Assembly (NCBI GenBank): GCA_015069425.1
Contig: SVIP01000004.1
Location: 62,001 to 126,000 of the forward strand
DNA: 64,000 nt
Source: Clostridiales bacterium
Lineage (GTDB): Bacteria > Bacillota > Clostridia > Christensenellales > Borkfalkiaceae
Reading direction: 5' to 3'
A program made the translations under genes and the position numbers. The notes under the pieces were generated by a model. The model did not search any database. It had not been told where the DNA came from and worked only from the letters and a program-made list of their open reading frames with translations. Position 1 is the stretch's first letter; every line of letters starts with the position of its first letter. Below, piece after piece: positions 38,905 through 47,400 of the stretch.

Positions 38905-38933
38905 ATTTTAGCACGACAAATATATAAAGTCAA
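38905..38933 (-). promoter_or_regulatory. Promoter of the araC-type regulator gene
   Basis: On the minus strand TTGACT, 17-base spacer, TAAAAT. It faces away from the sugar operon. Confidence 0.65.
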
Positions 38934-39002
38934 TATAATAGACAAAAAATACAAAAAGTTAAACCAGATAGTAAAAGTAGGAAATGAAAGGGTTTGATAT
39001 AC

Positions 39003-39008
39003 TATAAT
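39003..39008 (+). promoter_or_regulatory. -10 element of the sugar operon, no -35
   Basis: A perfect TATAAT lies 20 bases before the ROK gene start. The position 17 bases upstream reads GGAAAT, which is not a -35. A promoter with good -10 and no -35 next to an AraC-type gene suggests activator dependence. Confidence 0.55.
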
Positions 39009-39027
39009 TAATAAAATAGGAGGGTAT

Positions 39028-39933
39028 ATGGCTACAAATATTTTAGCGATAGACATTGGAGGTTCTAAAATATCCGTTGGGATAATGGATGAACTTGGTA
39101 AAATAATCGAAAATCACAAAAGTGTTTTGCCAAAAGAATATGACCAAAATTATATTTTAGATAGTATATACGGATTAATAGAGCCATTAATGAAATATCA
39201 ACCAAAAGCAATAGGTATTGCCGTGCCAGGACTTACCGATGCGAAGAGTGGGGTTTGGAAATATGCGCCTTTTTCTGGTGTTTCTGAGTTTAGAATATGC
39301 GACATAATTTCCCAAAAGACAGGCTTGCCTTGTTTTGCAGAAAACGACGTTAACGTTTGCGCTGTAGGCGAAAAATTTTATGGTTGCACTAAAGATGATG
39401 AAAATTTTATTTGGGTTACAATAAGCAACGGCGTTGGCGGAGCAATTTACTTAAATGGTGAATTGTTTGTTGGTAATAGGGGAAATGCAGGGGAAATTGG
39501 GCATTTTTACGTAAACGATAAAACTTACGTTTGCGGTTGTGGCCGTCGAGGTTGCTTAGAAACTTTTGCATCAGGGCAGGCGATTTCTAGAGAATATCAA
39601 AAGCGTACGGGTAGAATAGTTACGGCAAAGGAGATTTCAGAGTTAGCAAGGAAAGGAGAAAAACAAGCATTAGAAGTATTTAACCGTGCGGGGAGTGCTC
39701 TAGGCAAGGCGTTCTCTTATTGTGTGAATTTACTTAACATTAATAAAATAGTGGTTGGTGGCGGTGTTTCTAGTAGTTTAGATTTAATTATGCCGTCTGT
39801 GGAAAAAACATTAAAAAAACATGTTTTTGAACAAGCAAACGATAAATTAATCGTTATTCAAACGGCTTTAGGTTATGACGCGGCATTAATAGGTGCAGGC
39901 GCATTAGCACAAAAAAATATGAAAATTTTATAA
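39028..39933 (+). CDS. ROK family sugar kinase
   Basis: 301 residues. The N-terminal phosphate loop is LAIDIGGSKISVGIMD (4-19). The ROK sugar-binding segment GNAGEIGHF is near 150. The zinc motif CGCGRRGCLETFASG is near 169-183 and adenosine-site VVGGGVSSS near 243-251. It phosphorylates a hexose or amino sugar with ATP; ROK sequence alone does not fix the sugar. GGAGGGTAT precedes the ATG. It lies first in an operon with a SIS isomerase and a GH3 glycosidase, so it probably phosphorylates the sugar released by the GH3 enzyme. Confidence 0.9.
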   Translation: MATNILAIDIGGSKISVGIMDELGKIIENHKSVLPKEYDQNYILDSIYGLIEPLMKYQPKAIGIAVPGLTDAKSGVWKYAPFSGVSEFRICDIISQKTGLPCFAENDVNVCAVGEKFYGCTKDDENFIWVTISNGVGGAIYLNGELFVGNRGNAGEIGHFYVNDKTYVCGCGRRGCLETFASGQAISREYQKRTGRIVTAKEISELARKGEKQALEVFNRAGSALGKAFSYCVNLLNINKIVVGGGVSSSLDLIMPSVEKTLKKHVFEQANDKLIVIQTALGYDAALIGAGALAQKNMKIL

Positions 39934-39944
39934 GGAGATATATT

Positions 39945-40541
39945 ATGAACAAACAAGATTTTAAGAACATTTTACAAGATTACGCAAAAGACGTTATTGA
40001 GGGAATAGAAAAAAGCGATTTTAATGCGCTTGGCGACATCGTCAAAATGTTTCTAGATGCAAAAGAAAGAGATGCAACTATCTTTACCGTAGGAAACGGT
40101 GGAAGTGCTGCAACTGCATCTCATATTTGTAATGACCTATTAAAAGGTTGCGGAGTTTGTGGACACGTTGGATTTAAAACTGAATGCTTATGTGATTCAA
40201 CGGCAGTTTTAAGTTGTTTAGCAAATGACTTTGACTATGAGAGTGTATTTACCGTTCAATTAAAGGCTAAAGCAAAAAAAGGAGATCTATTACTTGCATA
40301 TAGCGGTAGTGGAAATTCTCCAAACGTTATTAAAGTTTTGGAATTAGCAAAAGAAATGGGATTGATTACTATTGGGTTTACGGGTAGAGATGGCGGAAAA
40401 CTTGCGAAAATTTGCGATATTAGTGTAATCGCTCCTAATGAATGTATGGAAAAAATTGAAGACTTCCATATGCTTTATACTCACGCACTATCATACAGTA
40501 TACAAAAAGCCTTGACTGAAAAATATAGCGAGGATAAATAG
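39945..40541 (+). CDS. SIS-domain sugar-phosphate isomerase (GmhA-like)
   Basis: 198 residues, the size of GmhA/DiaA-type SIS proteins. The phosphosugar-binding motif is VGNGGSAATASHICNDLLKG (near 46-65), followed by LLAYSGSGNSPNVIKVLELA (near 114) and ITIGFTGRDGGKLA. AAGGAGATATATT precedes the ATG. Although heptose-phosphate isomerase (GmhA) is the closest named relative, the setting between a ROK kinase and a glycosidase points to a catabolic sugar-phosphate isomerase or a phosphosugar sensor. It is followed one base later by the GH3 gene. Confidence 0.85.
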   Translation: MNKQDFKNILQDYAKDVIEGIEKSDFNALGDIVKMFLDAKERDATIFTVGNGGSAATASHICNDLLKGCGVCGHVGFKTECLCDSTAVLSCLANDFDYESVFTVQLKAKAKKGDLLLAYSGSGNSPNVIKVLELAKEMGLITIGFTGRDGGKLAKICDISVIAPNECMEKIEDFHMLYTHALSYSIQKALTEKYSEDK

Positions 40542-40542
40542 T

Positions 40543-42543
40543 ATGAAACTAACAAACGAAGAAAAATTAAACTTGCTTACTCTAAAAGACTGGCACACTT
40601 CTTACGGTGCAAACGGGAAGTTGCCCGAAATGATTATGTATGACGGTCCATGTGGGGTAAGGAGAAAGACTCCCGAAGAGAGATGTAACGGCACGGTGCA
40701 TTGTTACCCTGCACCACACGTAATGGCAAACTCTTGGGATAAAGAAGTTGCTTTTAACGTTGGGCAAGCAATGGCATCTGACTGCATCGATAATGAAATT
40801 GACGTAAATCTTTCTCCTGGCATAAACATTAAAAGAACACCTGCATGTGGAAGAAACTTCGAATATTTTTCAGAAGACCCGTATTTGACGGCAGAACTTG
40901 CGGGTGAGCAAATACACGGCGTGCAAAGTTTGGGCGTTGCGAGTTCTCTAAAGCATTTTTGTTGTAACAACAGAGAGTGGGATAGGCTTTCGCAAACAAG
41001 TGAAGTGGATTTAAGAACGCTTAGAGAAATTTATACAAAAGCTACTGAGCTGATTTTGAAAAAATATCCGCCCAAAACAATAATGTGTGCTTATAACCCT
41101 ATAAACGGAATAAATTGTGCGGAAAACAAGTTTATTTTGGATGAGATTTTGCGTAAACAATTAGGGTATGACGGGGTTATCATATCCGATTGGGACGCCG
41201 TTCATGACCCAGGCATGGCGCTTAAAGCAACACTCGACATTGTTTGTACTTTTGAAACGGATACGATTGAATTAAGAAGAAAATCTTTAGAAAATGGCAT
41301 TATTACTCAAGAAGAAATTGATGCCGCTGCAGATAGAATTGTTAAACTTTGCGAATTTGTAAGCGAGAGTAGAAAAACTCGCAAATCTTTAGATAAAGAA
41401 AAGCGTGCGGAAATTGCTATCGACGGCGCAAGAAAGGGTATAGTTTTATTAAAGAATGAAAACAACGTTTTGCCTATTCCTAAGGGCAAGAAAATTTCGC
41501 TTTTTGGCGATGCTGTAGATTTTCCATATTATACTGGTGGCGGTAGTGGTGGAACTTTCATTAAAGAAGGTGTTAAAGGACTTAAAGAATGTCTAAATGA
41601 AATTTACCCAGATTGTGTACAGTCAAAGTTTAGATTGTTAGGACATACGGGTATGCTTGCCGGAGTAATTTCTAACGTTAGAACTACATATGTTAGAAAC
41701 GCTATGGACGTTGCTTATGATAGTGACTATACAGTATTGGTTGTTGGTAATACCGCAGACGTTGAAAGCGAAAGTTTTGATAGAACGAGCATTAAATTAG
41801 ACCCAATGATAGAAAAATCAATTTTATGTTTGGCAGAAATGACAGACAAACTTGTCGTCGTTATAGAAACAGGTAGTGCAATTGATGTTTCTAATTGGAT
41901 AGATAAAGTTAATGCTGTAATATTTGCGGGCTTTGCAGGGGAAGGAGTAAATACTGCTTTAGCAGAAATTTTAACTGGTAAAACTAATCCGTCGGGTAGA
42001 CTTTCAGAAACTTTCCCAATTAGCGAAAAAGACTTGCCTTGCCCGATTATTTCTGAAAATCCGTTTGTGGATAGATATTCTGAAGGGGTATTTGTTGGTT
42101 ATAGGCATTACGATACTAAAAAAATTCCCGTTGCCTTTCCGTTTGGATATGGTCTTAGTTACTCAAAGTTTTTTTATTCCGATTTTAAGTGTGAAAAACT
42201 TGGAAACACAGATTACAAAGTTTCGCTTATGGTAAAAAATATTTCAGAAGTAGACGGCGGAGACGTTGTTCAACTTTACGTTAGAAATATAGACATGATG
42301 GTTGAACGACCAAATAAAGAACTTAGAAGATTTGAAAAGGTTTACTTAAAAGCAGGAGAGAGCAGAAAAATAGAATTTAGCGTAAGTAAAGACTGCTTTG
42401 AGTATTTCAACGTTTGCTATAATGCTTGGCATGTAGATAAAGGTAGGTATGAAATTCAAATTTGTAGAGATTGCAATACGGTTGAATTTAGAGAGAAAGT
42501 ATTGATTGAAGATAATACTATAAGGGATAAAATTTTGTATTAA
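40543..42543 (+). CDS. Glycoside hydrolase family 3 beta-glycosidase, intracellular
   Basis: 666 residues in three domains: a TIM barrel (about 1-270), an alpha/beta sandwich (about 290-500) and a C-terminal fibronectin III-like domain (about 545-640, VVQLYVRNIDMMVERPNKEL). The nucleophile is D216 in VIISDWDAVHD. The sugar-binding KHFCCNNREWDR is near 141. No signal peptide, so it acts in the cytoplasm on imported oligosaccharides. Specificity (glucoside, xyloside or N-acetylglucosaminide) cannot be fixed; the Fn3 domain argues against NagZ-type. No transporter gene lies in the operon. Confidence 0.92.
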   Translation: MKLTNEEKLNLLTLKDWHTSYGANGKLPEMIMYDGPCGVRRKTPEERCNGTVHCYPAPHVMANSWDKEVAFNVGQAMASDCIDNEIDVNLSPGINIKRTPACGRNFEYFSEDPYLTAELAGEQIHGVQSLGVASSLKHFCCNNREWDRLSQTSEVDLRTLREIYTKATELILKKYPPKTIMCAYNPINGINCAENKFILDEILRKQLGYDGVIISDWDAVHDPGMALKATLDIVCTFETDTIELRRKSLENGIITQEEIDAAADRIVKLCEFVSESRKTRKSLDKEKRAEIAIDGARKGIVLLKNENNVLPIPKGKKISLFGDAVDFPYYTGGGSGGTFIKEGVKGLKECLNEIYPDCVQSKFRLLGHTGMLAGVISNVRTTYVRNAMDVAYDSDYTVLVVGNTADVESESFDRTSIKLDPMIEKSILCLAEMTDKLVVVIETGSAIDVSNWIDKVNAVIFAGFAGEGVNTALAEILTGKTNPSGRLSETFPISEKDLPCPIISENPFVDRYSEGVFVGYRHYDTKKIPVAFPFGYGLSYSKFFYSDFKCEKLGNTDYKVSLMVKNISEVDGGDVVQLYVRNIDMMVERPNKELRRFEKVYLKAGESRKIEFSVSKDCFEYFNVCYNAWHVDKGRYEIQICRDCNTVEFREKVLIEDNTIRDKILY

Positions 42544-42556
42544 AACAAACAAAAAA

Positions 42557-42591
42557 TAAAAACGCTTTGCGAAATTTCGCAAAGCGTTTTG
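42557..42591. terminator. Bidirectional terminator between GH3 and purine permease genes
   Basis: A 32-base perfect palindrome, AAAACGCTTTGCGAAA with its reverse complement, flanked by A/T tracts, lies between converging genes. Confidence 0.9.
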
Positions 42592-42610
42592 GTTTTAATC
42601 TTAGAGTTTA

Positions 42611-44059
42611 TCAGGTCAACATGAATGTTGCGAGATATACAACTGCAAGGATCCAAGTAGGAATGCTGATTTCCTTAATTTTGCCGGTGAAGATTGAAAC
42701 GATAACGTAAGCAATAATACCGTAACCGATACCTTTGTTAATGCTGTAACCTAAGCACATAATGATGAAAGTGATGAAAGCAACAACAGCTTCAGCACTG
42801 TCAGACCAGTCAATATCTTTAACACCGCTCATCATAAGAACGCCAACCCAAACTAAAGCAGATGCGGTTGCGCATCTAGGAATGAGTTGAGCAATTGGTG
42901 ATAAGAACATTGCAATGATAAAGCAAGCGCCAGTAACCAAAGCGGTCATACCAGTTTTACCACCAGCAGCAACACCAGAAGAAGATTCAACGAAAGTTGT
43001 AACGGTAGAAGTACCAGCAATTGCACCAGCACAGGTTGCGACAGCGTCTGAAAGCATACACTTGTTCATGTTTAGTGGAACACCCTTTTCGTCAAGCAAA
43101 CCACCCTTTGAACATGCACCATAGAGAGTACCAATAGTGTCAAATATGTCGATCATACAGAGAGAAAGAGCGGTTGTTATAATAATGAGAACAAGACCAC
43201 CAGTATTACCAGTAAAGGAAGAGAACTTCCAACCTTCGGTAAATACTTTACCAAAACTTTCTTTGCCCCAAGCGCCAAAAGCGTCAAATGGATTAGAGAA
43301 AGTGATTGCTGCGAACATAGCTTTTGCTTCTGCATTGCCGACTAAAGCACCGATTCCGTAAAGAACATAATAGAGAACAGCAGCGCCTAAAAGACCCCAA
43401 AGGATTGCACCCTTAACGTTCTTTTTAGAAAGTATAGCGATTAAAAGAACGCCTAAAATAGCAACGACAGCAGGAATAGCTGAAGCAAAAGAAGCACTAC
43501 CTAAAACGTTGAAAGAAACTAAGGTAACTAAGGTAGCAGATTCGTCAACAATAAAACCTGCTTGTTGGAAACCGATAAAAGCAATAAATAAACCGATACC
43601 AACACCGATTGCTTTTCTAACAGCAGCGGGGATAGCTTCAAAAATTTTCTTTCTTGCACCAGTTACGCTAAGAAGAATGAAGATGATACCTTCGATAAGA
43701 GTAAATAACATACAGTTAGCGTAGGTAAGACCAGTGTTGCCTAAGATAAGGGAATAAACGAGAAATGCGTTAATACCCATACCAGAAGCTTGTGCTAAAG
43801 GCATTTTCGCAACAAGAGCTATTAAAAGCGTACCAACGATAGCGCCGATAGCGGTTGCGATATACATTCCGCTGTAAGAAATGCCAGCAACAGCACTTGC
43901 GTCAGAGAAGATGCCTGCATTTACCATGAGAATGTAAACCATAGCCATAAAGGTAGTTAAACCAGCAATAATTTCGGTTTTGATATTACTGCCTGACTTT
44001 GTGATTCCAAAGAAACTATCTAATTTAGAAATTTTCTTTGGAGTTTGAGAGTTTTCCAT
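42611..44059 (-). CDS. NCS2 family nucleobase permease (AzgA/GhxP-like)
   Basis: 482 residues from ATG 44059, chosen because AAAAGGAGAAATATT (minus strand) precedes it; the frame extends further upstream without a ribosome site. About 12-14 membrane helices. It begins LDSFFGITKSGSNIKTEIIAG and MAMVYILMVNAGIFSDA, and has QASGMGINAFLVYS near 110 and DIFDTIGTLYG near 320, hallmarks of the AzgA-type proton-coupled adenine/guanine/hypoxanthine importers in NCS2. It is a single-gene unit with its own promoter. The leader is too short for a purine riboswitch. Confidence 0.92.
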   Translation of the reverse strand: MENSQTPKKISKLDSFFGITKSGSNIKTEIIAGLTTFMAMVYILMVNAGIFSDASAVAGISYSGMYIATAIGAIVGTLLIALVAKMPLAQASGMGINAFLVYSLILGNTGLTYANCMLFTLIEGIIFILLSVTGARKKIFEAIPAAVRKAIGVGIGLFIAFIGFQQAGFIVDESATLVTLVSFNVLGSASFASAIPAVVAILGVLLIAILSKKNVKGAILWGLLGAAVLYYVLYGIGALVGNAEAKAMFAAITFSNPFDAFGAWGKESFGKVFTEGWKFSSFTGNTGGLVLIIITTALSLCMIDIFDTIGTLYGACSKGGLLDEKGVPLNMNKCMLSDAVATCAGAIAGTSTVTTFVESSSGVAAGGKTGMTALVTGACFIIAMFLSPIAQLIPRCATASALVWVGVLMMSGVKDIDWSDSAEAVVAFITFIIMCLGYSINKGIGYGIIAYVIVSIFTGKIKEISIPTWILAVVYLATFMLT

Positions 44060-44092
44060 AATATTTCTCCTTTTGTAAAAATTTATAAAAGT

Positions 44093-44121
44093 ATTATAAC
44101 ATATTAGAAAGAGCATTTCAA
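44093..44121 (-). promoter_or_regulatory. Promoter of the purine permease gene
   Basis: On the minus strand TTGAAA, 17-base spacer, perfect TATAAT, placing transcription start about 30 bases before the ATG. Confidence 0.75.
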
Positions 44122-44174
44122 TAGTTTTTCAAAATTTTTTCAAGAAAATTTCAAGCATTCTTTAATAAACTAAA

Positions 44175-44211
44175 GCGCGCCCTGCAACTTTGTGTGCAGG
44201 GCGCGCCCTAG
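44175..44211 (-). terminator. GC-rich hairpin after the Cys-rich peptide gene
   Basis: GCGCGCCCTGCA pairs with TGCAGGGCGCGC around an eight-base loop. It is downstream of the leftward Cys-rich gene and followed (minus strand) by TTTAGTTTATT, a weak T tract. The GC content is far above its surroundings. Probably a terminator. Confidence 0.6.
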
Positions 44212-44232
44212 GCTAAGATTGATTAGTTAGTT

Positions 44233-44442
44233 TTATTTACAACCACAGCCGCCGAATCCGCCTAAGAATCCGCCGTTACCATTTTTACAGCAACAGCAAA
44301 TCAAAAGGAGAGCCACAGGCAGACAGTAGCAAGAATTGAAGAAACCGTTAAGACAACCGCTCTTGCATAAACAGATAATGAGTAAAATTATCAATATCCA
44401 AAGACAGCAGTTGTTTCCGCCTAAAAAGTCGTAACCATTCAT
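44233..44442 (-). CDS. Tiny cysteine- and glycine-rich membrane protein
   Basis: 69 residues from ATG 44442, where GGAGG (minus strand) lies nine bases upstream. After MNGYDFLGGNNCC comes a hydrophobic run LWILIILLIICLC (14-26), a middle CxxxC segment, a second hydrophobic run with four consecutive cysteines (LLLICCCCK) and a Gly/Cys tail (GGFLGGFGGCGCK). Twelve cysteines in 69 residues. Similar small Cys-rich clostridial proteins are often annotated as chorion-class high-cysteine proteins, a name without functional meaning. Metal binding, disulfide cross-linking or a spore/envelope role are guesses. Confidence 0.75.
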   Translation of the reverse strand: MNGYDFLGGNNCCLWILIILLIICLCKSGCLNGFFNSCYCLPVALLLICCCCKNGNGGFLGGFGGCGCK

Positions 44443-44561
44443 AATAATACCTCCAAAGTATATGCAACTCCGCCTATGTATAAATTTTGTTGTGTCGGCG
44501 AAGTTTTCTACTATCAATATAAGCAAAAACGCTTTAAAATGTTACAACCACTTTAATTTAA

Positions 44562-44590
44562 TTGCTAAACCTATTTTTTTGTGTTAAAAT
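44562..44590 (+). promoter_or_regulatory. Promoter of the ECF S component - coaX run
   Basis: TTGCTA (44562-44567), 17-base spacer, TAAAAT (44585-44590), with TGT before the -10. It leaves a leader of about 95 bases before the start codon, in which I recognise no riboswitch motif. Confidence 0.6.
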
Positions 44591-44692
44591 AAAAAGGCAT
44601 AAAGTAGTTATTCTAGAAGAAAACTAACTTTTTAAGGGCATAAAAATTTTTACAACGGATATCTTAGAAAAAGAATTCGATTGGAGGCAAAA

Positions 44693-45292
44693 ATGAATAG
44701 TAAATTTTTCACGGCAAAAAACGTCGCTCTTTTAGGGATACTGACAGGACTTGTTATCGTTTTGCAACTTTTTGCAAGTGCAATACCTATGTTTGGGGTA
44801 ACGCTAAACTTTAGTTTAATTCCGATTGCTCTTGCGGGAATAATGATGGGCTGGCTTGGCGGAACAATCGTTGGATTTGCTTGTGGTTTTGTTGTGTTTA
44901 TAACTATGGCGGTTTTAGGTCAAGAACCGTCTACTGCATTTTTATTTCAAACCGACCCCTATATACTTTCCTTTATGTGTATAGGTAAAACAACTCTCGC
45001 AGGCGCTGTTTCAGGATTGCTTTGTAAATATATTTCCAAGTACAATAGAGCAGTTGCCGTTGGTATTAGTTCGCTTATTATTCCTATAATAAATACTGGG
45101 GTATATATGCTCGGTATGGTTTTAATGAAATCTTCCGTTGCACAATTTTTAAACTTAGACGTGTCTACTGCAAGTGTCGTTTTTGCAGTGGTTTTCGGTA
45201 TAATTTGGCTTAATTTTATTGTGGAAATAATAATAAACACCTTATTTACACCCATTCTTTATAGGGTAATAAAGGTTATAGATAAACGTTAG
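44693..45292 (+). CDS. ECF transporter substrate-binding (S) component
   Basis: 199 residues from ATG 44693; TTGGAGG at 44681-44687 is its ribosome site rather than coding sequence. Six membrane helices. The N-terminus has the S-component look (KNVALLGILTGLVIVLQLFA, then FSLIPIALAGIMMGWLGG). S components dock on a shared EcfA-EcfA'-EcfT module, absent here, to import a vitamin. Because coaX follows after 10 bases, pantothenate or a precursor is a reasonable guess (PanT-like), but folate or another vitamin is not excluded. Confidence 0.85.
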   Translation: MNSKFFTAKNVALLGILTGLVIVLQLFASAIPMFGVTLNFSLIPIALAGIMMGWLGGTIVGFACGFVVFITMAVLGQEPSTAFLFQTDPYILSFMCIGKTTLAGAVSGLLCKYISKYNRAVAVGISSLIIPIINTGVYMLGMVLMKSSVAQFLNLDVSTASVVFAVVFGIIWLNFIVEIIINTLFTPILYRVIKVIDKR

Positions 45293-45302
45293 GAAATTAA
45301 TT

Positions 45303-46070
45303 ATGTTACTTGCAATAGATTTAGGTAATACTAATATTAAATACGGTGTGTTTAACGGGGAAAAACTCGTTGCATCTTTCCGTGTATCTTCTAGAATTTC
45401 TAGAACGGCAGACGAATACGGCTCAGTTCTTGTTGGTTTGTTATCTGATAGAGGTATTAAAAAAGGCGATATAGATGGAATTATATTTTCGTCGGTTATT
45501 CCTGCATTAAATTATACAATTTGTCATATGTGCGAATACTTTTTTGATATTTCGCCATTAATTGTTGGGCCGGGAATTAAGACAGGACTTAATATAAAAG
45601 CTGATAATCCAAGAGAAGTTGGTGCGGATATAATAGTAAATAGCGTGTCTGCATATAATAAGTACGGTGGACCTATCGTCGTAATAGACTTTGGCACGGC
45701 AACCACTTTCGACGTTATAAACGAAAAAGGCGAATTGATGGGTGTGGTGATTGCACCGGGTATCAAAACTTCGCTTGAGGGACTAGCGACAAAGACAGCG
45801 CAACTTCCTATGGTTGAACTTGATGCACCTAAGACGGTTATAGGTAAAAATACAAAGCATTGTATGCAAGCGGGTTTGATTTTTGGTTTTGCAGGGTTAG
45901 TTGAAAATATAATCAGAAAAATCAAAAAAGAAATGGGGCTAACGGAAATTAAAGTTGTTGCTACTGGTGGTTTAGGCGAAATTATAGCCAAAGAAGTAAA
46001 AGCAATTAACGTGGTTGATAGAACTCTTACTTTGGACGGGCTTAAAACCATTTACAATTTAAATAAATAA
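45303..46070 (+). CDS. coaX: Type III pantothenate kinase
   Basis: A 255-residue CoaX that phosphorylates pantothenate, the first step to coenzyme A. The N-terminal phosphate loop is LLAIDLGNTNIKYGVF (2-17). ADNPREVGADIIVNSVSA is near 100 and VVIDFGTATTFDVI near 125, both CoaX hallmarks with catalytic Asp residues. GVVIAPGIKTSLEGL follows. Length is normal. It is in an operon with the upstream S component. A hairpin lies between it and hom. Confidence 0.95.
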   Translation: MLLAIDLGNTNIKYGVFNGEKLVASFRVSSRISRTADEYGSVLVGLLSDRGIKKGDIDGIIFSSVIPALNYTICHMCEYFFDISPLIVGPGIKTGLNIKADNPREVGADIIVNSVSAYNKYGGPIVVIDFGTATTFDVINEKGELMGVVIAPGIKTSLEGLATKTAQLPMVELDAPKTVIGKNTKHCMQAGLIFGFAGLVENIIRKIKKEMGLTEIKVVATGGLGEIIAKEVKAINVVDRTLTLDGLKTIYNLNK

Positions 46071-46079
46071 GCATTATTA

Positions 46080-46098
46080 ACACACTTACCCAGTGTGT
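46080..46098 (+). other. Hairpin abutting the hom ribosome-binding site
   Basis: ACACACT and AGTGTGT form a 7-bp stem around TACCC, ending at the base before the GGAGG of hom. It could influence translation start or protect the 3' end of coaX. Confidence 0.4.
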
Positions 46099-46108
46099 GG
46101 AGGTATAT

Positions 46109-47389
46109 ATGAAAAAAGCAGGTGTTGCTATATTAGGTTTAGGTGTTGTAGGTGGAGGTACATACCAAATACTTACCGAAAAGAGAGAATACTTTAAAAA
46201 GACGCAAGGCGTGGACTTGACCGTCGAATGTGTTCTTGAAAAAAATATTGAAAGAGCGCTTTCTCTTGGTATTGAAAAAGAAAAAATTGCAAACAGCATT
46301 GAAGAAGTTGTTTCAAACCCCAACGTCGATATCGTTGTAGAAGTTATTGGTGGGACAGGCGTTGCAAAAACCTTTGTTACCAAAGCACTTATGAGCGGTA
46401 AGACAGTTGTTACTTCTAACAAGGAACTCTTTGCAAAGCATTGGCCTGAGCTTGAAGCTGAAGCTAAAAAAATGAATGCCGGCTTGTTCTTTGAGGCAAG
46501 TTGTGTTGGCGGTGTTCCAATTATCCGTACTTTGCAAGAGGGAATGCAAGCAAATAAAATCTTGTCAATCAAGGGTATCATCAATGGCACGACCAACTAT
46601 ATCTTAACTAAAATGGCGTATGAAGGTTGGTCTTATGAAGAGGCATTAAAGGAAGCGCAGAGATTGGGTTATGCTGAATTTAATCCGACTGCAGACGTTG
46701 AGGGGTTTGACGCTACTTATAAACTATCAATTCTTTCAAGTTTAGCATTCAATAAAAAGATTTGTATTGAAAACGTTTACCGTGAAGGTATAACTGGAAT
46801 TAATAAAGAAGACATTGCATACGGAAAAGAAATGGGATATACCTTAAAACTCTTAGGTATCGGTAAAGATACGGAAAACGGAGTTGAAGTAAGAGTTCAC
46901 CCAACTTTTGTTAAAAACGAAGATCCACTTGCAAGTGTAAATGATTCGTTTAATGCCGTTCACTTAGTGGGTGATGCAGTTGGCGAAATTATGCTTTACG
47001 GAAGAGGTGCTGGTGCACTCCCTACAGGTAGCGCAATCGTTTCCGACGTAATATTTGCTGCAAAGCACGACCAATATTTCTATGCTAATTTTGAAAACAA
47101 TCAAAAAGGAAATAAGGCAACAAAATTTGTAAACGACTTTACTTCTAAGTATTACATTAGATTATCCGTTAAAGATATGGCTGGTGTTCTTTCAAAGATT
47201 TCAGGCGTTTTTGCTAAAAACAACGTAAGCATTTCTGAAGTTAAACAAGTTTCTTACGAAGACGGCAAAGCACAAATCATCATAATTACTCACGTTTGTG
47301 GTGAAAGTCTTGTTAAGAAAACTTTAAACAAGTTGCAAACTCTTGATGAAGTATTTGAAGTAAAGGGAACAATTAGAATAGAAGACTAA
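46109..47389 (+). CDS. hom: Homoserine dehydrogenase
   Basis: 426 residues from ATG 46109, six bases after GGAGG; an earlier in-frame GTG at 46097 would overlap that site. The NAD(P)-binding motif is ILGLGVVGGGTY (near 7-18). The catalytic-domain signature includes GIINGTTNYILTKM and FNPTADVEGFDATYK (near 155-205). A C-terminal ACT domain (about 350-426, KDMAGVLSKISGVFAKNNVS) gives feedback control by threonine. It converts aspartate semialdehyde to homoserine on the way to threonine and methionine. Neither thrB/thrC nor asd is adjacent. Confidence 0.95.
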   Translation: MKKAGVAILGLGVVGGGTYQILTEKREYFKKTQGVDLTVECVLEKNIERALSLGIEKEKIANSIEEVVSNPNVDIVVEVIGGTGVAKTFVTKALMSGKTVVTSNKELFAKHWPELEAEAKKMNAGLFFEASCVGGVPIIRTLQEGMQANKILSIKGIINGTTNYILTKMAYEGWSYEEALKEAQRLGYAEFNPTADVEGFDATYKLSILSSLAFNKKICIENVYREGITGINKEDIAYGKEMGYTLKLLGIGKDTENGVEVRVHPTFVKNEDPLASVNDSFNAVHLVGDAVGEIMLYGRGAGALPTGSAIVSDVIFAAKHDQYFYANFENNQKGNKATKFVNDFTSKYYIRLSVKDMAGVLSKISGVFAKNNVSISEVKQVSYEDGKAQIIIITHVCGESLVKKTLNKLQTLDEVFEVKGTIRIED

Positions 47390-47400
47390 TTTTGACGGAA

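Noticed and set aside
44060-44100. Purine riboswitch ahead of the nucleobase permease
   Set aside because: The promoter at 44093-44121 leaves only about 30 bases of leader, too short for an aptamer.
44591-44692. TPP, THF or other known vitamin riboswitch ahead of the ECF S component
   Set aside because: No CTGAGA-type thi box or other recognisable core motif is visible; listed only as an unexplained leader.
45524-46051. 175-residue open frame antisense to coaX
   Set aside because: It lies fully within coaX, lacks a ribosome site and has low-complexity Ile/Ser/Pro composition typical of a shadow frame.
46042-46596. 184-residue minus-strand open frame over hom
   Set aside because: Antisense to the well-conserved N-terminus of homoserine dehydrogenase; no supporting signals.
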